From: Actinomycetota bacterium
GTDB taxonomy: Bacteria > Actinomycetota > Actinomycetes > S36-B12
Direction of reading: 5' to 3'
Length of the DNA stretch: 24,122 nucleotides
Assembly: GCA_010029945.1 (NCBI GenBank)
Contig: RGQW01000009.1
Coordinates: 1 to 24,122 of the forward strand
Shown: positions 7,289-15,781 of the stretch, in pieces
How the letters are laid out: each line of letters starts with the position of its first letter
Position numbering within the stretch: position 1 is the first letter of the stretch
Notes under the pieces: model-generated
Told to the model about the DNA's origin: nothing
The model's input: only the letters and a program-made list of their open reading frames with translations
The model's database searches: none
Translations under genes and position numbers: made by a program

Positions 7289-8299
7289 TCAGTTGCTCAC
7301 CGCAACAAAGCCCACCCGCTCGTACACCGCCTCCAATGTGGATGCGGCCGCGGCGCGTGCCTTTTCTGCACCGAGATGAACGATTCTCGTGAGTTCCCCG
7401 GGATCATCGAGAAACTCGCGAGTCCGGGCTCGAATCGGCCCCACCGCATCGAGGACGATCTGGGCCGTTTCGGTCTTCAGATCGCCATACCCCTTGTCCG
7501 CGTAGCCGTCGACTATTCGATCCATGTCGCTACCGGTGAGCGCCTGCTGCAGCGTCAAAAGGTTCGACACACCCGGCTTCGCCTCCGGATCGAAGCGGAT
7601 TTCTCGATCGGAGTCGGTTACCGCGGACTTGATCTTCTTGGCATTGACGGCGTCTTCGTCGAGGAGAAAGACGCAGCCTGAGGGACTCGACTTGCTCATC
7701 TTGGCCGTTGGGTCCTGCAGATCGACGATCTTTGCCGTCTCTTTAACGATCATGGCCTCGGGGACCGTGAGCGTTTCCCCGAAACGCGCATTGAAGCGCT
7801 GCGCGAGGTTGCGGGTCAGTTCCAGGTGCTGCCGTTGATCTTCACCCACGGGAACCGCATTCGCTTCGTAGATCAAGATGTCGGCCGCCTGCAGAATCGG
7901 GTAGGTGAACAACCCCACGGTGGAGCGGTCGGATCCGCTCTTCGCGCTCTTGTCCTTGAACTGGGTCATCCGGCCGGCCTCTCCGAAACCCGTGATGCAT
8001 TCCAGAACCCAGGACAGTTGACTGTGGGCGGGCACGTGACTTTGCACGAAGATCGTGGCGCGTTCGGGGTCAAGACCAACCGCCAGCAGTTGAGCAAAAG
8101 AGGTCAGGGTTCGTTGGCGAAGTAGCTCCGGGTCGTGTTCCACGGTAATCGCGTGTTGATCGACCACGCAGTAGAAGGCGTCATGGGTCTCCTGGAGGCG
8201 CACCCACTCACGCAACGCTCCCAGGTAGTTGCCGATGTGGAAGGAATCAGCGGTCGGCTGGATTCCCGACAGCACCCGAGGGCGTGAATCGCTCGTCAT
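7289..8299 (-). CDS. trpS: Tryptophan--tRNA ligase
   Basis: A 336-residue class I aminoacyl-tRNA synthetase that charges tRNA-Trp in the cytoplasm. The class I signatures are clear: HIGN at residues 21-24 and KMSKS at 200-204, both at normal positions for bacterial TrpRS. Other family blocks include SGIQPTADSFHIGNYLGA, FTYPILQAADIL and VPVGEDQRQHLELTR, which form the tryptophan and adenylate pocket. Length is normal. The start is ATG at 8299, 4 nt downstream of the CorC-like gene's stop, so the two form a housekeeping operon on the minus strand. The next minus-strand operon begins only 87 nt after this gene, with its own promoter signal. The GGTGAG/CTCACC inverted repeat around 7268-7301 extends into the trpS 3' end. 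Confidence 0.97.
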   Translation of the reverse strand: MTSDSRPRVLSGIQPTADSFHIGNYLGALREWVRLQETHDAFYCVVDQHAITVEHDPELLRQRTLTSFAQLLAVGLDPERATIFVQSHVPAHSQLSWVLECITGFGEAGRMTQFKDKSAKSGSDRSTVGLFTYPILQAADILIYEANAVPVGEDQRQHLELTRNLAQRFNARFGETLTVPEAMIVKETAKIVDLQDPTAKMSKSSPSGCVFLLDEDAVNAKKIKSAVTDSDREIRFDPEAKPGVSNLLTLQQALTGSDMDRIVDGYADKGYGDLKTETAQIVLDAVGPIRARTREFLDDPGELTRIVHLGAEKARAAAASTLEAVYERVGFVAVSN

Positions 8300-8303
8300 G
8301 CGG

Positions 8304-9623
8304 TCAGTCTTCCAAATCCGGGTCCGATTCGGCGACCGGCGCTGCCGGCTGCACGCTCGTAACGCTCACCCGCGAGATGCGCCGTCCATCGAGCTCGACG
8401 ACGCGAAATTCGTTGTCGCCCTCCACCACCGTGTCACCGACAACCGGCAGCCGCGTCAACGCGGCAACGAGGAATCCCGCGACGGTTTCGTACGGCCCGT
8501 CGGGGAGCACGACACCGGTCTCATCTTCGAAGTCTTCGAGGTTCAACAGGCCATCAACCACAACCTGTCCGAGAACCCTGGGCTGCCGTGGCATGGCATC
8601 GACGTCGTACTCATCCTTGATATCGCCGATGAGTTCCTCGACGAGGTCTTCCATGGTGACGATGCCCGCAGTTCCACCGTATTCGTCCTGAACGATGGCC
8701 AGGTGATGGCGATCTCGCCGCATCTCCGTCAACGTCTCGAGGACCACTTTGCTGCCCGGAAAGGCGACGACCGGTCGGCACATCTGCGATACGTACTCTC
8801 CCCGATTCGACGCGTCGGGATCGAGGATGTCGCGAATATGGACGAAACCCACGACGTCGTCCGCCGATCCACGAATCACCGGATACCGCGAGTGGGGTTG
8901 ATCGACGACCCTTCGCACTGCATCGGCCACCGGAAGGCGTGAGTCGAGAAAGTCGACCTCCGTACGAGGGAGCATCACTTCCCGCAATTCGCGCTCACCC
9001 GCCTCGAAGACGTCATCGATGAGATTGCGCTCGTCCTCGCTCAATTCCTCATGCCCAGCGACGAGATCGCGCAGTTCTTCTCCGCTGATCGATTCTTTGC
9101 CTGCCGTGGGATCGATGCCGAAGATGCGAACGATCACGTTGGTGGAGAACGACAGAGCGACGATGAAGGGGCGGAACAGCCGCGCGATGAAGTCGATCGG
9201 ACCTGCCGCGAAGAGGGCGACCTTCTCCACGCGCTGCAGGGCGATGCGCTTGGGCACCAGCTCGCCGAGAACAAGGGAGAGATAGGCGATGAGAACGGTA
9301 ATGACAATGAACGCAAGGGTCTGAGCGACGCCCTCGGCTAGACCGGCCGAGATCAACGGCTGGGCCAACTCCGGTGCGATCTGGGCAGCACCAAAGCCCG
9401 CGGAGACGAAGCCGGCAAGAGTGACGCCGACTTGCACCGCCGCCAAAAATCGGTTCGGGTCTGCCGTCAGGGAGGCAAGGCGCCGACCGCGCCGAGAGGA
9501 CTCTGCGAGTCGTTGGACTTGGTTTTCTCGCAGCGACACCAGTGCGAGTTCGGCCGCAGCGAAGAAGCCTCCGAGCAGGACGAAGAACAAAACGACGAGA
9601 AGATTGATCCAGATTTGGTTCAC
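8304..9623 (-). CDS. CNNM/CorC-type membrane protein ('hemolysin family'; DUF21, CBS pair, CorC_HlyC)
   Basis: A 439-residue integral membrane protein. Residues 1 to about 190 form the DUF21 transmembrane domain, with several hydrophobic helices beginning LLVVLFFVLLGGFFAAAELAL. Two CBS motifs follow (about 210-330, including VVGFVHIRDIL and DEYGGTAGIVTMEDLVEELIGDI). A C-terminal CorC_HlyC domain spans about 345-425 (LNLEDFEDETGVVLP, GDTVVEGDNEFRVVELDGRRISRV). Related proteins are implicated in magnesium or cobalt transport and in resistance to high Mg2+; the old name 'hemolysin' is misleading. The start is GTG at 9623 with an upstream GGAG. It is divergent from tesB, with 80 nt between the starts, and is followed 4 nt later by trpS. 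Start choice is supported by the immediate first helix. Confidence 0.92.
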   Translation of the reverse strand: MNQIWINLLVVLFFVLLGGFFAAAELALVSLRENQVQRLAESSRRGRRLASLTADPNRFLAAVQVGVTLAGFVSAGFGAAQIAPELAQPLISAGLAEGVAQTLAFIVITVLIAYLSLVLGELVPKRIALQRVEKVALFAAGPIDFIARLFRPFIVALSFSTNVIVRIFGIDPTAGKESISGEELRDLVAGHEELSEDERNLIDDVFEAGERELREVMLPRTEVDFLDSRLPVADAVRRVVDQPHSRYPVIRGSADDVVGFVHIRDILDPDASNRGEYVSQMCRPVVAFPGSKVVLETLTEMRRDRHHLAIVQDEYGGTAGIVTMEDLVEELIGDIKDEYDVDAMPRQPRVLGQVVVDGLLNLEDFEDETGVVLPDGPYETVAGFLVAALTRLPVVGDTVVEGDNEFRVVELDGRRISRVSVTSVQPAAPVAESDPDLED

Positions 9624-9703
9624 TCGGTCGCGCTACTCCTTCGATGTCGCCCACGCGGCTCCGTTTCGAAGCGGACCCGCAGGACAAGACTAGGGTCTGC
9701 TGC

Positions 9704-10597
9704 GTGACGGCACCGGACCAACGGGAGCATTTCGTCGACCGGCTGGCTCTGACCCCCATCGACAGGGACATCTTCACCGGCATCTGCCATTCCGGAGCAC
9801 CCCTGCGGGCCTACGGCGGACAGATAGCTGCGCAAGCTCTGATGGCGGCGGGTCGCACGGTCGAGGAGTCTGATCGTCGCGTGCATTCGCTGCACGGGTA
9901 CTTCCTTCGACCAGGGCGCACCAAAGACACGATCACGTATCTCGTGGACAGGCCCCGAGACGGTCGTTCCTTCTCGACACGAATCGTGCGCGCCGTGCAG
10001 CACGGCGAAACCATTTTCATGATGACGTCGTCGTTTTCCGTGGTCGACCCCGGACCCCATCATCAATTCGTCATGCCGCCGGCGGTCGACCCGGGTGCGG
10101 CGCGCAATGTGGACATCGCGGCCCGAGCGATCCCCCAGGGAGCCTCACCGGCTGATTACGACTTTCCCGATCGCGCACTCATCGAGATGAGGACGCTGGC
10201 GGCCGACGGCCCGCTGCACCTCGACGGTGGGAAGTACGAACGGATGGCATGGGTTCGAGTCACCGAACCGATGCCCGACGATCCTCTTGTGCAAGCCTGC
10301 GCGCTGACGTATCTGTCCGACCTCAGCATGGTCACCACGGCCACCAGCCCGCATCGTGACGAGCGGGAGAATCTGCAGATCGCGTCGATCGACCACGCCA
10401 TGTGGTTCCACGCTCCGGTCGACACCCACGAGTGGCTCTTATTCGATCAAGACACTCCGACGGCGAGCGGCGGTCACGGGCTCGCCCGAGGTCTCTTCTA
10501 CGACGAGCGTGGTGTCCTGGTCGCGTCTGTGGTCCAAGAAGGATTGATGCGACACAAGCGCGACCACAACGCTGCGGCGGACGTGCGTAAGCCCTAG
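9704..10597 (+). CDS. tesB: Acyl-CoA thioesterase II (double hotdog)
   Basis: A 297-residue thioesterase that hydrolyses medium- and long-chain acyl-CoA to free fatty acid and CoA in the cytoplasm. I chose GTG at 9704 (MTAPDQREHF), with AGGGT about 9 nt upstream; an in-frame ATG at 9644 would add 20 residues lacking family resemblance. The two hotdog halves are recognisable: FTGICHSGAPLRAYGGQIAAQAL with VHSLHGYFLRPG at the N-terminus, and LTYLSDLSMVTTA, IASIDHAMWFH and VASVVQEGLMRHKR at the C-terminus. The catalytic Asp/Thr/Gln triad of E. coli TesB corresponds here to Asp206, Ser228 (Thr to Ser, conservative) and Gln278. Its stop codon shares a CTAG with the opposing icd stop. Confidence 0.94.
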   Translation: MTAPDQREHFVDRLALTPIDRDIFTGICHSGAPLRAYGGQIAAQALMAAGRTVEESDRRVHSLHGYFLRPGRTKDTITYLVDRPRDGRSFSTRIVRAVQHGETIFMMTSSFSVVDPGPHHQFVMPPAVDPGAARNVDIAARAIPQGASPADYDFPDRALIEMRTLAADGPLHLDGGKYERMAWVRVTEPMPDDPLVQACALTYLSDLSMVTTATSPHRDERENLQIASIDHAMWFHAPVDTHEWLLFDQDTPTASGGHGLARGLFYDERGVLVASVVQEGLMRHKRDHNAAADVRKP

Positions 10598-11808
10598 GCC
10601 ATCGCCTTCTGCAGGTTCTCGTCGATCGAGCTCAAGAACTCCTGCGTCGTCTGCCACGCCTGATCCGGTCCGATCAGTAACGCCAGATCCTTCGTCATCT
10701 TGCCCTCTTCGACGGTTTGGATGCAGACGCGTTCGAGCGTGCGAGCGAACTCGCTGACTGCGGGTGTTCCGTCGAGCTTCCCCCGATGTTCCAAACCTCG
10801 TGTCCACGCGAAGATGGACGCGATCGGGTTGGTCGAGGTCGGCTTGCCTTGCTGATGCTGACGGTAGTGCCGGGTCACCGTTCCATGAGCGGCTTCTGCT
10901 TCGACCGTCCTGCCATCCGGGGTCATCAGTACCGAGGTCATCAACCCCAGGGATCCGAAGCCTTGTGCCACGGTGTCGGACTGAACATCGCCGTCGTAGT
11001 TCTTGCAAGCCCAGACGTACCCGCCTTCCCACTTCAACGCGGCCGCCACCATGTCGTCGATGAGGCGGTGCTCGTACGTGATGCCCGCCTTCTCAAAATC
11101 TTCCGCGAACTCAGCCGCGAAGACCTCCGCAAACAGATCCTTGAAACGTCCGTCGTACGCCTTGAGGATGGTGTTTTTCGTGGACATGTAGACGGGGTAA
11201 TTCCGGGCCAGGCCGTACCGGAAAGACGCGCGCGCGAAGTCCCGGATGGACTCGTCGAGGTTGTACATGCCCATGGCGACGCCACCGGCAGGAAAATCGA
11301 ACACGTTGAACTCCATCGGCTCGGAGCCGTCCGAGGGGGTGAAGGTCATGGTCAACGTTCCGGCAGTCTCGACCTTGAAGTCGGTTGCCCGGTACTGATC
11401 ACCGAACGCATGGCGGCCAACGATGATCGGCTTGGTCCAGGTGGGAACCAGTCGCGGGATGTTGTCGATGATGATCGGCTCACGGAAGATGACGCCGCCC
11501 AGAATGTTGCGGATAGTGCCGTTCGGCGACCGCCACATCTTCTTCAGGCCAAACTCCTCAACGCGGGCCTCATCCGGAGTGATCGTCGCGCACTTCACGC
11601 CAACACCGTGCTCTTGGATGGCATGAGCGGCATCGATCGTGACCTGATCGTCGGTCTCATCGCGATACTCGACACTCAAGTCGTAGTACTTCAGATCGAC
11701 ATCGAGGTATTTCAGGATCAATTCGTCCTTGATGAACTGCCAGATGATGCGGGTCATCTCGTCGCCATCGAGCTCGACGACGGGGTTTTCCACCTTGATC
11801 TTGGACAT
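10594..11808 (-). CDS. icd: NADP-dependent isocitrate dehydrogenase (homodimeric, eukaryotic-type)
   Basis: 404 residues, matching the homodimeric subfamily shared by mitochondrial/cytosolic IDH and many actinobacteria rather than the E. coli type. It oxidatively decarboxylates isocitrate to 2-oxoglutarate in the TCA cycle. Visible motifs include the N-terminal VVELDGDEMTRIIW, the substrate loop KMWRSPNGTIRN, RHAFGDQYRATDF, the metal-binding region LIDDMVAAALKWEGGYVWACKNYDGDVQSD, and the cofactor region EAEAAHGTVTRHYR. The start ATG at 11808 is preceded by TGAGGAAA, which overlaps the mdh stop 8 nt away. Four extra upstream codons (MRKT) are possible but would remove this ribosome-binding site. 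It follows mdh in one operon and converges on tesB. Confidence 0.96.
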   Translation of the reverse strand: MSKIKVENPVVELDGDEMTRIIWQFIKDELILKYLDVDLKYYDLSVEYRDETDDQVTIDAAHAIQEHGVGVKCATITPDEARVEEFGLKKMWRSPNGTIRNILGGVIFREPIIIDNIPRLVPTWTKPIIVGRHAFGDQYRATDFKVETAGTLTMTFTPSDGSEPMEFNVFDFPAGGVAMGMYNLDESIRDFARASFRYGLARNYPVYMSTKNTILKAYDGRFKDLFAEVFAAEFAEDFEKAGITYEHRLIDDMVAAALKWEGGYVWACKNYDGDVQSDTVAQGFGSLGLMTSVLMTPDGRTVEAEAAHGTVTRHYRQHQQGKPTSTNPIASIFAWTRGLEHRGKLDGTPAVSEFARTLERVCIQTVEEGKMTKDLALLIGPDQAWQTTQEFLSSIDENLQKAMA

Positions 11809-11816
11809 GGTTTTCC

Positions 11817-12773
11817 TCACAGATCCTTCACGTCGGCCTGCTTGGCCTTGACTGCCTCGTATGCCTCAACCAGTAGCGCCTTTTCGCTCTCGGTCAAGGG
11901 AGTTTCCACTACCTTGCGCACACCTTCTTTGCCGAGCTCTGCTTCGACTCCCAAGTACGCACCCGAAAGCCCATACTCGCCGTCCACCCACGCACACACC
12001 GGCATGACGGCTCCTGAATCTTCGTGCACCGCGCGAGCCATCCGGGCGGCTGCAGCGGATGGGGCGTAGTACGCCGATCCGGTTTTCAGAAGGCCGACGA
12101 TCTCCGCGCCACCGTTGCGGGTGCGCTCCACGAGTTCATCGACCTTCTCGGCGGAGACCAAGTCGGTCAGCGGCTTGCCGTCCACCGAGCACACCGATGC
12201 CACCGGCACCATGGTGTCGCCATGGGAGCCGAGCGTCAGCGTCGTGACGGACCCGACCGGAACGCCGAGTTCTTCGGCGACGAAATGGGTGAAGCGAGCG
12301 GTATCAAGCATTCCGGCCTGACCCAGCACTCGCTGGTGCGGAAAACCGGTCACGATGTGGGCCAACGCCGTCATCTCATCGAGTGGGTTGGCAACGTTGA
12401 TGACGACGCAATCGGGCGCGTACCGGGCGACGTTCTCGGCGACCTGCCGCATGATCGCAGCGTTCGTTTCGATCAGGTCCATGCGGCTCATCCCGGGCTT
12501 GCGCGGTAACCCCGCGGTGATGACCACGATCGACGAATCCGCAATAGCTTCGTAACCCTCGCCCGAGGGTCCCGTTGTCTGACCGACGATTGTGGTTTCG
12601 AAGCCTTCCACCCAGCGAGATTGGTTCATGTCCAAGGCAAGCCCCTCGGCCTTGCCCTCCACGACATCGGTCAGCACGACCGTCTCGAAGATGTCGTATT
12701 CCGCTAGTCGTAGCGCCGTTGTCGAGCCGTAGAAACCGGCTCCCACCACGGTCACCTTGCCACTGCGAGCCAT
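11817..12773 (-). CDS. mdh: Malate dehydrogenase (LDH-like type)
   Basis: A 318-residue NAD-dependent dehydrogenase interconverting malate and oxaloacetate. The N-terminal Rossmann motif VVGAGFYGSTTAL and the Asp at the end of the second strand (VVLTDVVEGKAEGLALDM) indicate NAD. The mobile loop GLPRKPGMSRMDLIETN carries the arginine that marks malate over lactate specificity. The catalytic His is in LGSHGDTMVPV, and the Asp partner in the conserved GQAGMLDTARF region. The start is ATG at 12773, with AAGGGTG about 8 nt upstream; in-frame codons further upstream look untranslated. It is 8 nt ahead of icd, so two consecutive TCA-cycle enzymes are co-expressed. This LDH-like form is the one found in many Gram-positive bacteria. 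Confidence 0.94.
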   Translation of the reverse strand: MARSGKVTVVGAGFYGSTTALRLAEYDIFETVVLTDVVEGKAEGLALDMNQSRWVEGFETTIVGQTTGPSGEGYEAIADSSIVVITAGLPRKPGMSRMDLIETNAAIMRQVAENVARYAPDCVVINVANPLDEMTALAHIVTGFPHQRVLGQAGMLDTARFTHFVAEELGVPVGSVTTLTLGSHGDTMVPVASVCSVDGKPLTDLVSAEKVDELVERTRNGGAEIVGLLKTGSAYYAPSAAAARMARAVHEDSGAVMPVCAWVDGEYGLSGAYLGVEAELGKEGVRKVVETPLTESEKALLVEAYEAVKAKQADVKDL

Positions 12774-12841
12774 TGCGCACCCTTCACGTCCAGGGGGAAG
12801 AAATCTTGACGTCAAGATACCTGCCCGGGCGGGCACCGGAC

Positions 12842-13147
12842 TCAGCGGGGAGGTGGTACCCAGAAGGCGAAAAGGGCGAGCAGCGCCCCCAGAACCCCGA
12901 GCACCAGCACGTCGACCTTCCGCGATCGGACGACAAGCAGCCCGGCTTCACGCTCGGGCAGGAATAGCCGCAGGAACGCCGCCAGCAGGACACTGCCGGC
13001 GAGCACAACCGAACCTCGACGGAAATAGTCCAGGCCCACCAGGACGAGAGCCACCGCCACTCCACAGAGCACCACGATGATCGGCCACTGCCTCCACCAC
13101 CGAGGGGCGTGCAGTTCCCGCACATTGTCTGAACCTGGTGACGACAT
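12842..13147 (-). CDS. DUF3017 small membrane protein
   Basis: A 101-residue protein of unknown function with three hydrophobic segments: WPIIVVLCGVAVALVLVGL (about residues 21-40), SVVLAGSVLLAAFLRLFL (46-63) and VDVLVLGVLGALLALFAFWV (78-97). A positively charged ProGluArg/ValArgSerArgLys loop lies between the last two. Small proteins of this type (DUF3017) are conserved in Actinobacteria and usually sit beside folD, as here, where 11 nt separate the two genes. It is therefore expected in the cytoplasmic membrane and co-transcribed with folD, mdh and icd. No catalytic residues are evident and no role has been established to my knowledge. The start ATG 13147 is supported by spacing to folD and by the family's short hydrophilic N-terminus. 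Confidence 0.85.
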   Translation of the reverse strand: MSSPGSDNVRELHAPRWWRQWPIIVVLCGVAVALVLVGLDYFRRGSVVLAGSVLLAAFLRLFLPEREAGLLVVRSRKVDVLVLGVLGALLALFAFWVPPPR

Positions 13148-13158
13148 ACCGCGATCGA

Positions 13159-14010
13159 CTAACCCGCTGCTCGTTCAGCGGTCTCGACAATGTTGGCCAG
13201 CAGCATCGCTCGCGTCATGGGGCCGGTGCCACCCGGCATGGGGGCGACCCATCCGGCGACCTCGAGGACATCCGCCGCGACGTCTCCGGTGAGACCTGCG
13301 TCGGTTCGAGTGATTCCGACATCAAGCACAGCAGCTCCCGGCTTGACCGCCTGCGCCTGAACCATGCCCGGAACCCCGGCGGCGGCCACCACGATGTCGG
13401 CGCGCGCGATTTCCGCGTCGATGTCACGCGTTCCGGTGTGGCACAAAGTGACGGTCGCGTTCTCGCTTCGCCGCGTCAGTAGCAGCCCCAAGGGTCGGCC
13501 GACCGTTACCCCGCGTCCGATCACGACGGCATGGGAGCCGTTGATCGGGACGTCGTACGCGCGCAGAAGCTCGACGATGCCCCGAGGTGTGCACGGCAAC
13601 GGAGCATCGACTCCGAGCACCAGCCGACCGAGATTCATCGGGTGCAGGCCGTCGGCGTCTTTGGCCGGATCCATCAACTCCAGAACACGGTTCGCATCCA
13701 AGTGCGCCGGTAGCGGCAACTGGACGATGTAGCCGGTGACGGCAGGATCTGCGTTCAGATCGCGAACATGCTCCTCGAGCTGCTCCTGGGTGGTATCCGC
13801 AGGGAGATCGACGCGAATGGACGCGATGCCCACCTCGGCGCAATCCCTGTGCTTCCCGCCGACATAGGCATGCGAGCCCGCATCGTCACCGACGAGCACC
13901 GTTGCCAACCCGGGAACGACTCCGCGTTCGCCCAGCGCCGCAACCCGAACGGCAAGGTCCTTCTTGACTGCCGCTGCGGTCGCTTTGCCGTCGAGAATTG
14001 TCGCGGTCAC
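13159..14010 (-). CDS. folD: Bifunctional methylenetetrahydrofolate dehydrogenase / methenyltetrahydrofolate cyclohydrolase
   Basis: A 283-residue cytoplasmic enzyme of one-carbon metabolism that oxidises 5,10-methylene-THF to methenyl-THF with NADP and hydrolyses this to 10-formyl-THF. Family landmarks are present in order: VGDDAGSHAYVGGKHRDCAEVGI with the catalytic Lys of YVxxK, GYIVQLPLPAHLD, KDADGLHPMNLGRL, PCTPRGIVELL, the cofactor-binding VVIGRGVTVGRPLGLLL, and VAPMPGGTGPMTRAMLLANIVE at the C-terminus. In the YVGGK segment most homologues have larger residues than Gly-Gly; this is a minor variation. The start is GTG at 14010 with GAGGG immediately upstream. It is the promoter-proximal housekeeping gene of the folD-DUF3017-mdh-icd set, 52 nt downstream of the SDR gene. 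Confidence 0.96.
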   Translation of the reverse strand: MTATILDGKATAAAVKKDLAVRVAALGERGVVPGLATVLVGDDAGSHAYVGGKHRDCAEVGIASIRVDLPADTTQEQLEEHVRDLNADPAVTGYIVQLPLPAHLDANRVLELMDPAKDADGLHPMNLGRLVLGVDAPLPCTPRGIVELLRAYDVPINGSHAVVIGRGVTVGRPLGLLLTRRSENATVTLCHTGTRDIDAEIARADIVVAAAGVPGMVQAQAVKPGAAVLDVGITRTDAGLTGDVAADVLEVAGWVAPMPGGTGPMTRAMLLANIVETAERAAG

Positions 14011-14062
14011 GCCCTCATCTTGGCAGGGCCACGACGGTTGATGCCATCAGCCGCACGGACAC

Positions 14063-14866
14063 CTAGTGCAGAACCATGCCTCCGTCGATCATGATCAATT
14101 GGCCGGTCATGTAGTCGGAATCCGAACTGGCGAGGAAGCTCGCGGTTCCGAGAACGTCCTCGGGATAGGAGTAACGCTTCATCAAGATCATGTCCTCGGC
14201 GAGCGAGTCCATCGACTCACCTTCCTTCTCGAACATGCCAATCTCGACCAGATCCTTATCGAGTTGCTCCCACAATTCGGTGCGGACGACACCCGGGCCG
14301 TAGCCGTTCACGGTGATGTTGTGCCCGACGAGGGCTTTGGCTCCGCCCTTGATCAGCCCGAGGACAGCGTGCTTGGACATCGAGTATGGGATGACGTCCA
14401 GGAACGCTTCGCGGGAAAGAATCGACCCAACATTGATGATCTTGTAGACGTAGTCGCGCGTCCCTTGGTCGATCATCTGTTGCGCCGCCCACTTCATAAC
14501 GTTGAACTTGCCCCAGGCGTTCACGCCCATGATGAAGTCGTAGTTGTCTTTCGGAGTGTTCGGGAAAATCGTCGGCTTGTTGACCCCGGCGTTATTCAGC
14601 AAGAGGTTGATTTCTCCGAACTCGGCGACCACGTGAGCGACCGCAGCCTTGGCCTGCTCCTCGCTCGTCACATCCAACGAGAAATGCGTTGCGCTGCCCC
14701 CGGCGGCGCGAATCTCCTCGGCAACCGAGGCAATGCCCTCCTGATTGATGTCGGCCACGCACACTTCGGCTCCCAATGAAGCCCAATCCTTTGCGATTGC
14801 GGCGCCCATTCCCTGGGCACCCCCTGTGATCAGGGCTTTCCTGCCTGCTAGACGATCAGACGACAT
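14063..14866 (-). CDS. Short-chain dehydrogenase (classical SDR; polyol/butanediol or glucose dehydrogenase-like)
   Basis: A 267-residue classical SDR with all hallmarks: TGGAQGMG cofactor motif at residues 14-21, a following Asp (VADIN) suggesting NAD(H), NNAG at about 90, the catalytic Ser in NVGSILS, Tyr and Lys in YSMSK, and a C-terminal LIMIDGGM. It resembles sorbitol, meso-2,3-butanediol or glucose/galactitol dehydrogenases. The start is ATG at 14866, with GAAAGGA about 9 nt upstream. It is transcribed divergently from the XRE-cupin regulator, with the dyad operator at 14937-14957 between them. The same dyad precedes the ABC importer, so the enzyme probably acts on the imported compound, likely a polyol or sugar. 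It lies 52 nt before folD on the same strand and could contribute read-through to that operon. Confidence 0.9.
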   Translation of the reverse strand: MSSDRLAGRKALITGGAQGMGAAIAKDWASLGAEVCVADINQEGIASVAEEIRAAGGSATHFSLDVTSEEQAKAAVAHVVAEFGEINLLLNNAGVNKPTIFPNTPKDNYDFIMGVNAWGKFNVMKWAAQQMIDQGTRDYVYKIINVGSILSREAFLDVIPYSMSKHAVLGLIKGGAKALVGHNITVNGYGPGVVRTELWEQLDKDLVEIGMFEKEGESMDSLAEDMILMKRYSYPEDVLGTASFLASSDSDYMTGQLIMIDGGMVLH

Positions 14867-14936
14867 ACCGACGATTCCTTTCTGCGCTCCGGCTCGAGGC
14901 TCGGGCTGACTACACGTGGTCCCGAAGACTACGGCA

Positions 14937-14957
14937 TCGTTCTGTGTGAGAGAACGA
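14937..14957. promoter_or_regulatory. Dyad operator TCGTTCT-N7-AGAACGA in the SDR / XRE divergent promoter
   Basis: Perfect 7-bp arms (14937-14943 and 14951-14957) flank a 7-bp spacer, GTGTGAG. The site is in the 176-nt gap between the SDR and regulator starts, a typical place for autoregulation. A related dyad at 15782-15799 shares 13 of 18 aligned bases, and its differing arm bases change in a compensating way, supporting a real protein-binding site for the XRE-cupin protein. Confidence 0.6.
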
Positions 14958-15042
14958 ATTTTCCGGATGTTTGTCCAAAGCCCCCACGGGTCAGAACGAG
15001 GCTCGAGACGGCCCGAGTATTCTCACGCTCGGGAGGACAGGC

Positions 15043-15771
15043 ATGGTTTCGGAATTTCCACCGCCGGACGACACCCAGTCCGAATGGACCATCGTCGGTG
15101 AGCGAATCAGGATCGCTCGCGAGTCGTCGGGGATCAGTGTGCGCGAGCTTGCGCGGCGCATCGGTGTATCGCCGAGCCACGTGTCCAATGTGGAGCGGGG
15201 GTTGGCGTCCTTCAGCGTGCGCGCCCTCTACAGCGTGGTGAGCCATTTGGACATCAGCATGGACAGCCTGTTCGAGGACGCCAAATGGGGGGCCTCCCAA
15301 GAGAATGCCCCAGTGCTCGAGGCGGTTCCCGACGCACCCCAGGCGCAACGGACGCGCCTCGATGAATCCGGCATCGTGCTCCGCAGGGGGGAGCGACCCA
15401 CCATCCACCTCGGGAATCGCCGTTGGGAGCGCCTCACGAGCGGCTCGCCACTGCGCGAAGCCGAATTCCTCGAAGTGCACTACGCCCCAGGGGCGGATAA
15501 GGAGGAACTCCCCGACTTCCTGCACCACCAGTCGCGCGAGTGGGGAACCGTCATCCAAGGTCGCCTCAACGTTCAGGTGGGGTACGACGAAGCCGTTCTC
15601 TCACCCGGTGACTCGATCTCCTTCGCATCGAACGTGCCCCACCGATTCTGGAACGAGTCCGACGAAGAGGTCATCGCGATCTGGTTCGTCCTCGATGAGG
15701 GGACGCTGGACAAGAGCCATTCGGATGAATCGGACAATTCACGCCTGTTCGGGGCGCCCCGCCACATGTAG
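15043..15771 (+). CDS. XRE-family transcriptional regulator with C-terminal cupin sensor domain
   Basis: A 242-residue DNA-binding regulator. The start is ATG at 15043, 8 nt after an excellent GGGAGG; an in-frame TTG at 14971 is rejected. Residues about 17-75 form the helix-turn-helix (VGERIRIARESSGISVRELARRIGVSPSHVSNVERG). Residues about 125-225 form a cupin: FLEVHYAPGA, GTVIQGRLNVQVG, LSPGDSISFASNVPHRFWNES. Regulators of this XRE-cupin type bind small effectors in the cupin and control catabolic or transport genes; known relatives include PuuR and SutR. Context suggests that it controls the divergent SDR gene, itself, and the ABC importer starting 124 nt downstream, because related dyads stand at both places. 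Whether it represses or activates cannot be read, although operator placement near promoters favours repression. Confidence 0.9.
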   Translation: MVSEFPPPDDTQSEWTIVGERIRIARESSGISVRELARRIGVSPSHVSNVERGLASFSVRALYSVVSHLDISMDSLFEDAKWGASQENAPVLEAVPDAPQAQRTRLDESGIVLRRGERPTIHLGNRRWERLTSGSPLREAEFLEVHYAPGADKEELPDFLHHQSREWGTVIQGRLNVQVGYDEAVLSPGDSISFASNVPHRFWNESDEEVIAIWFVLDEGTLDKSHSDESDNSRLFGAPRHM

Positions 15772-15781
15772 TTACCACCCT

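Noticed and set aside
10717..12069. 450-codon open frame on the plus strand opposite icd and mdh
   Set aside because: The opposite strand encodes two unmistakable TCA-cycle enzymes. The translated frame shows no domain and has the His/Arg-rich composition of an antisense shadow in GC-rich DNA.
14971..15042. TTG start adding 24 residues to the XRE-cupin protein
   Set aside because: ATG 15043 has a near-ideal GGGAGG at correct distance, and the extra residues resemble no family N-terminus.
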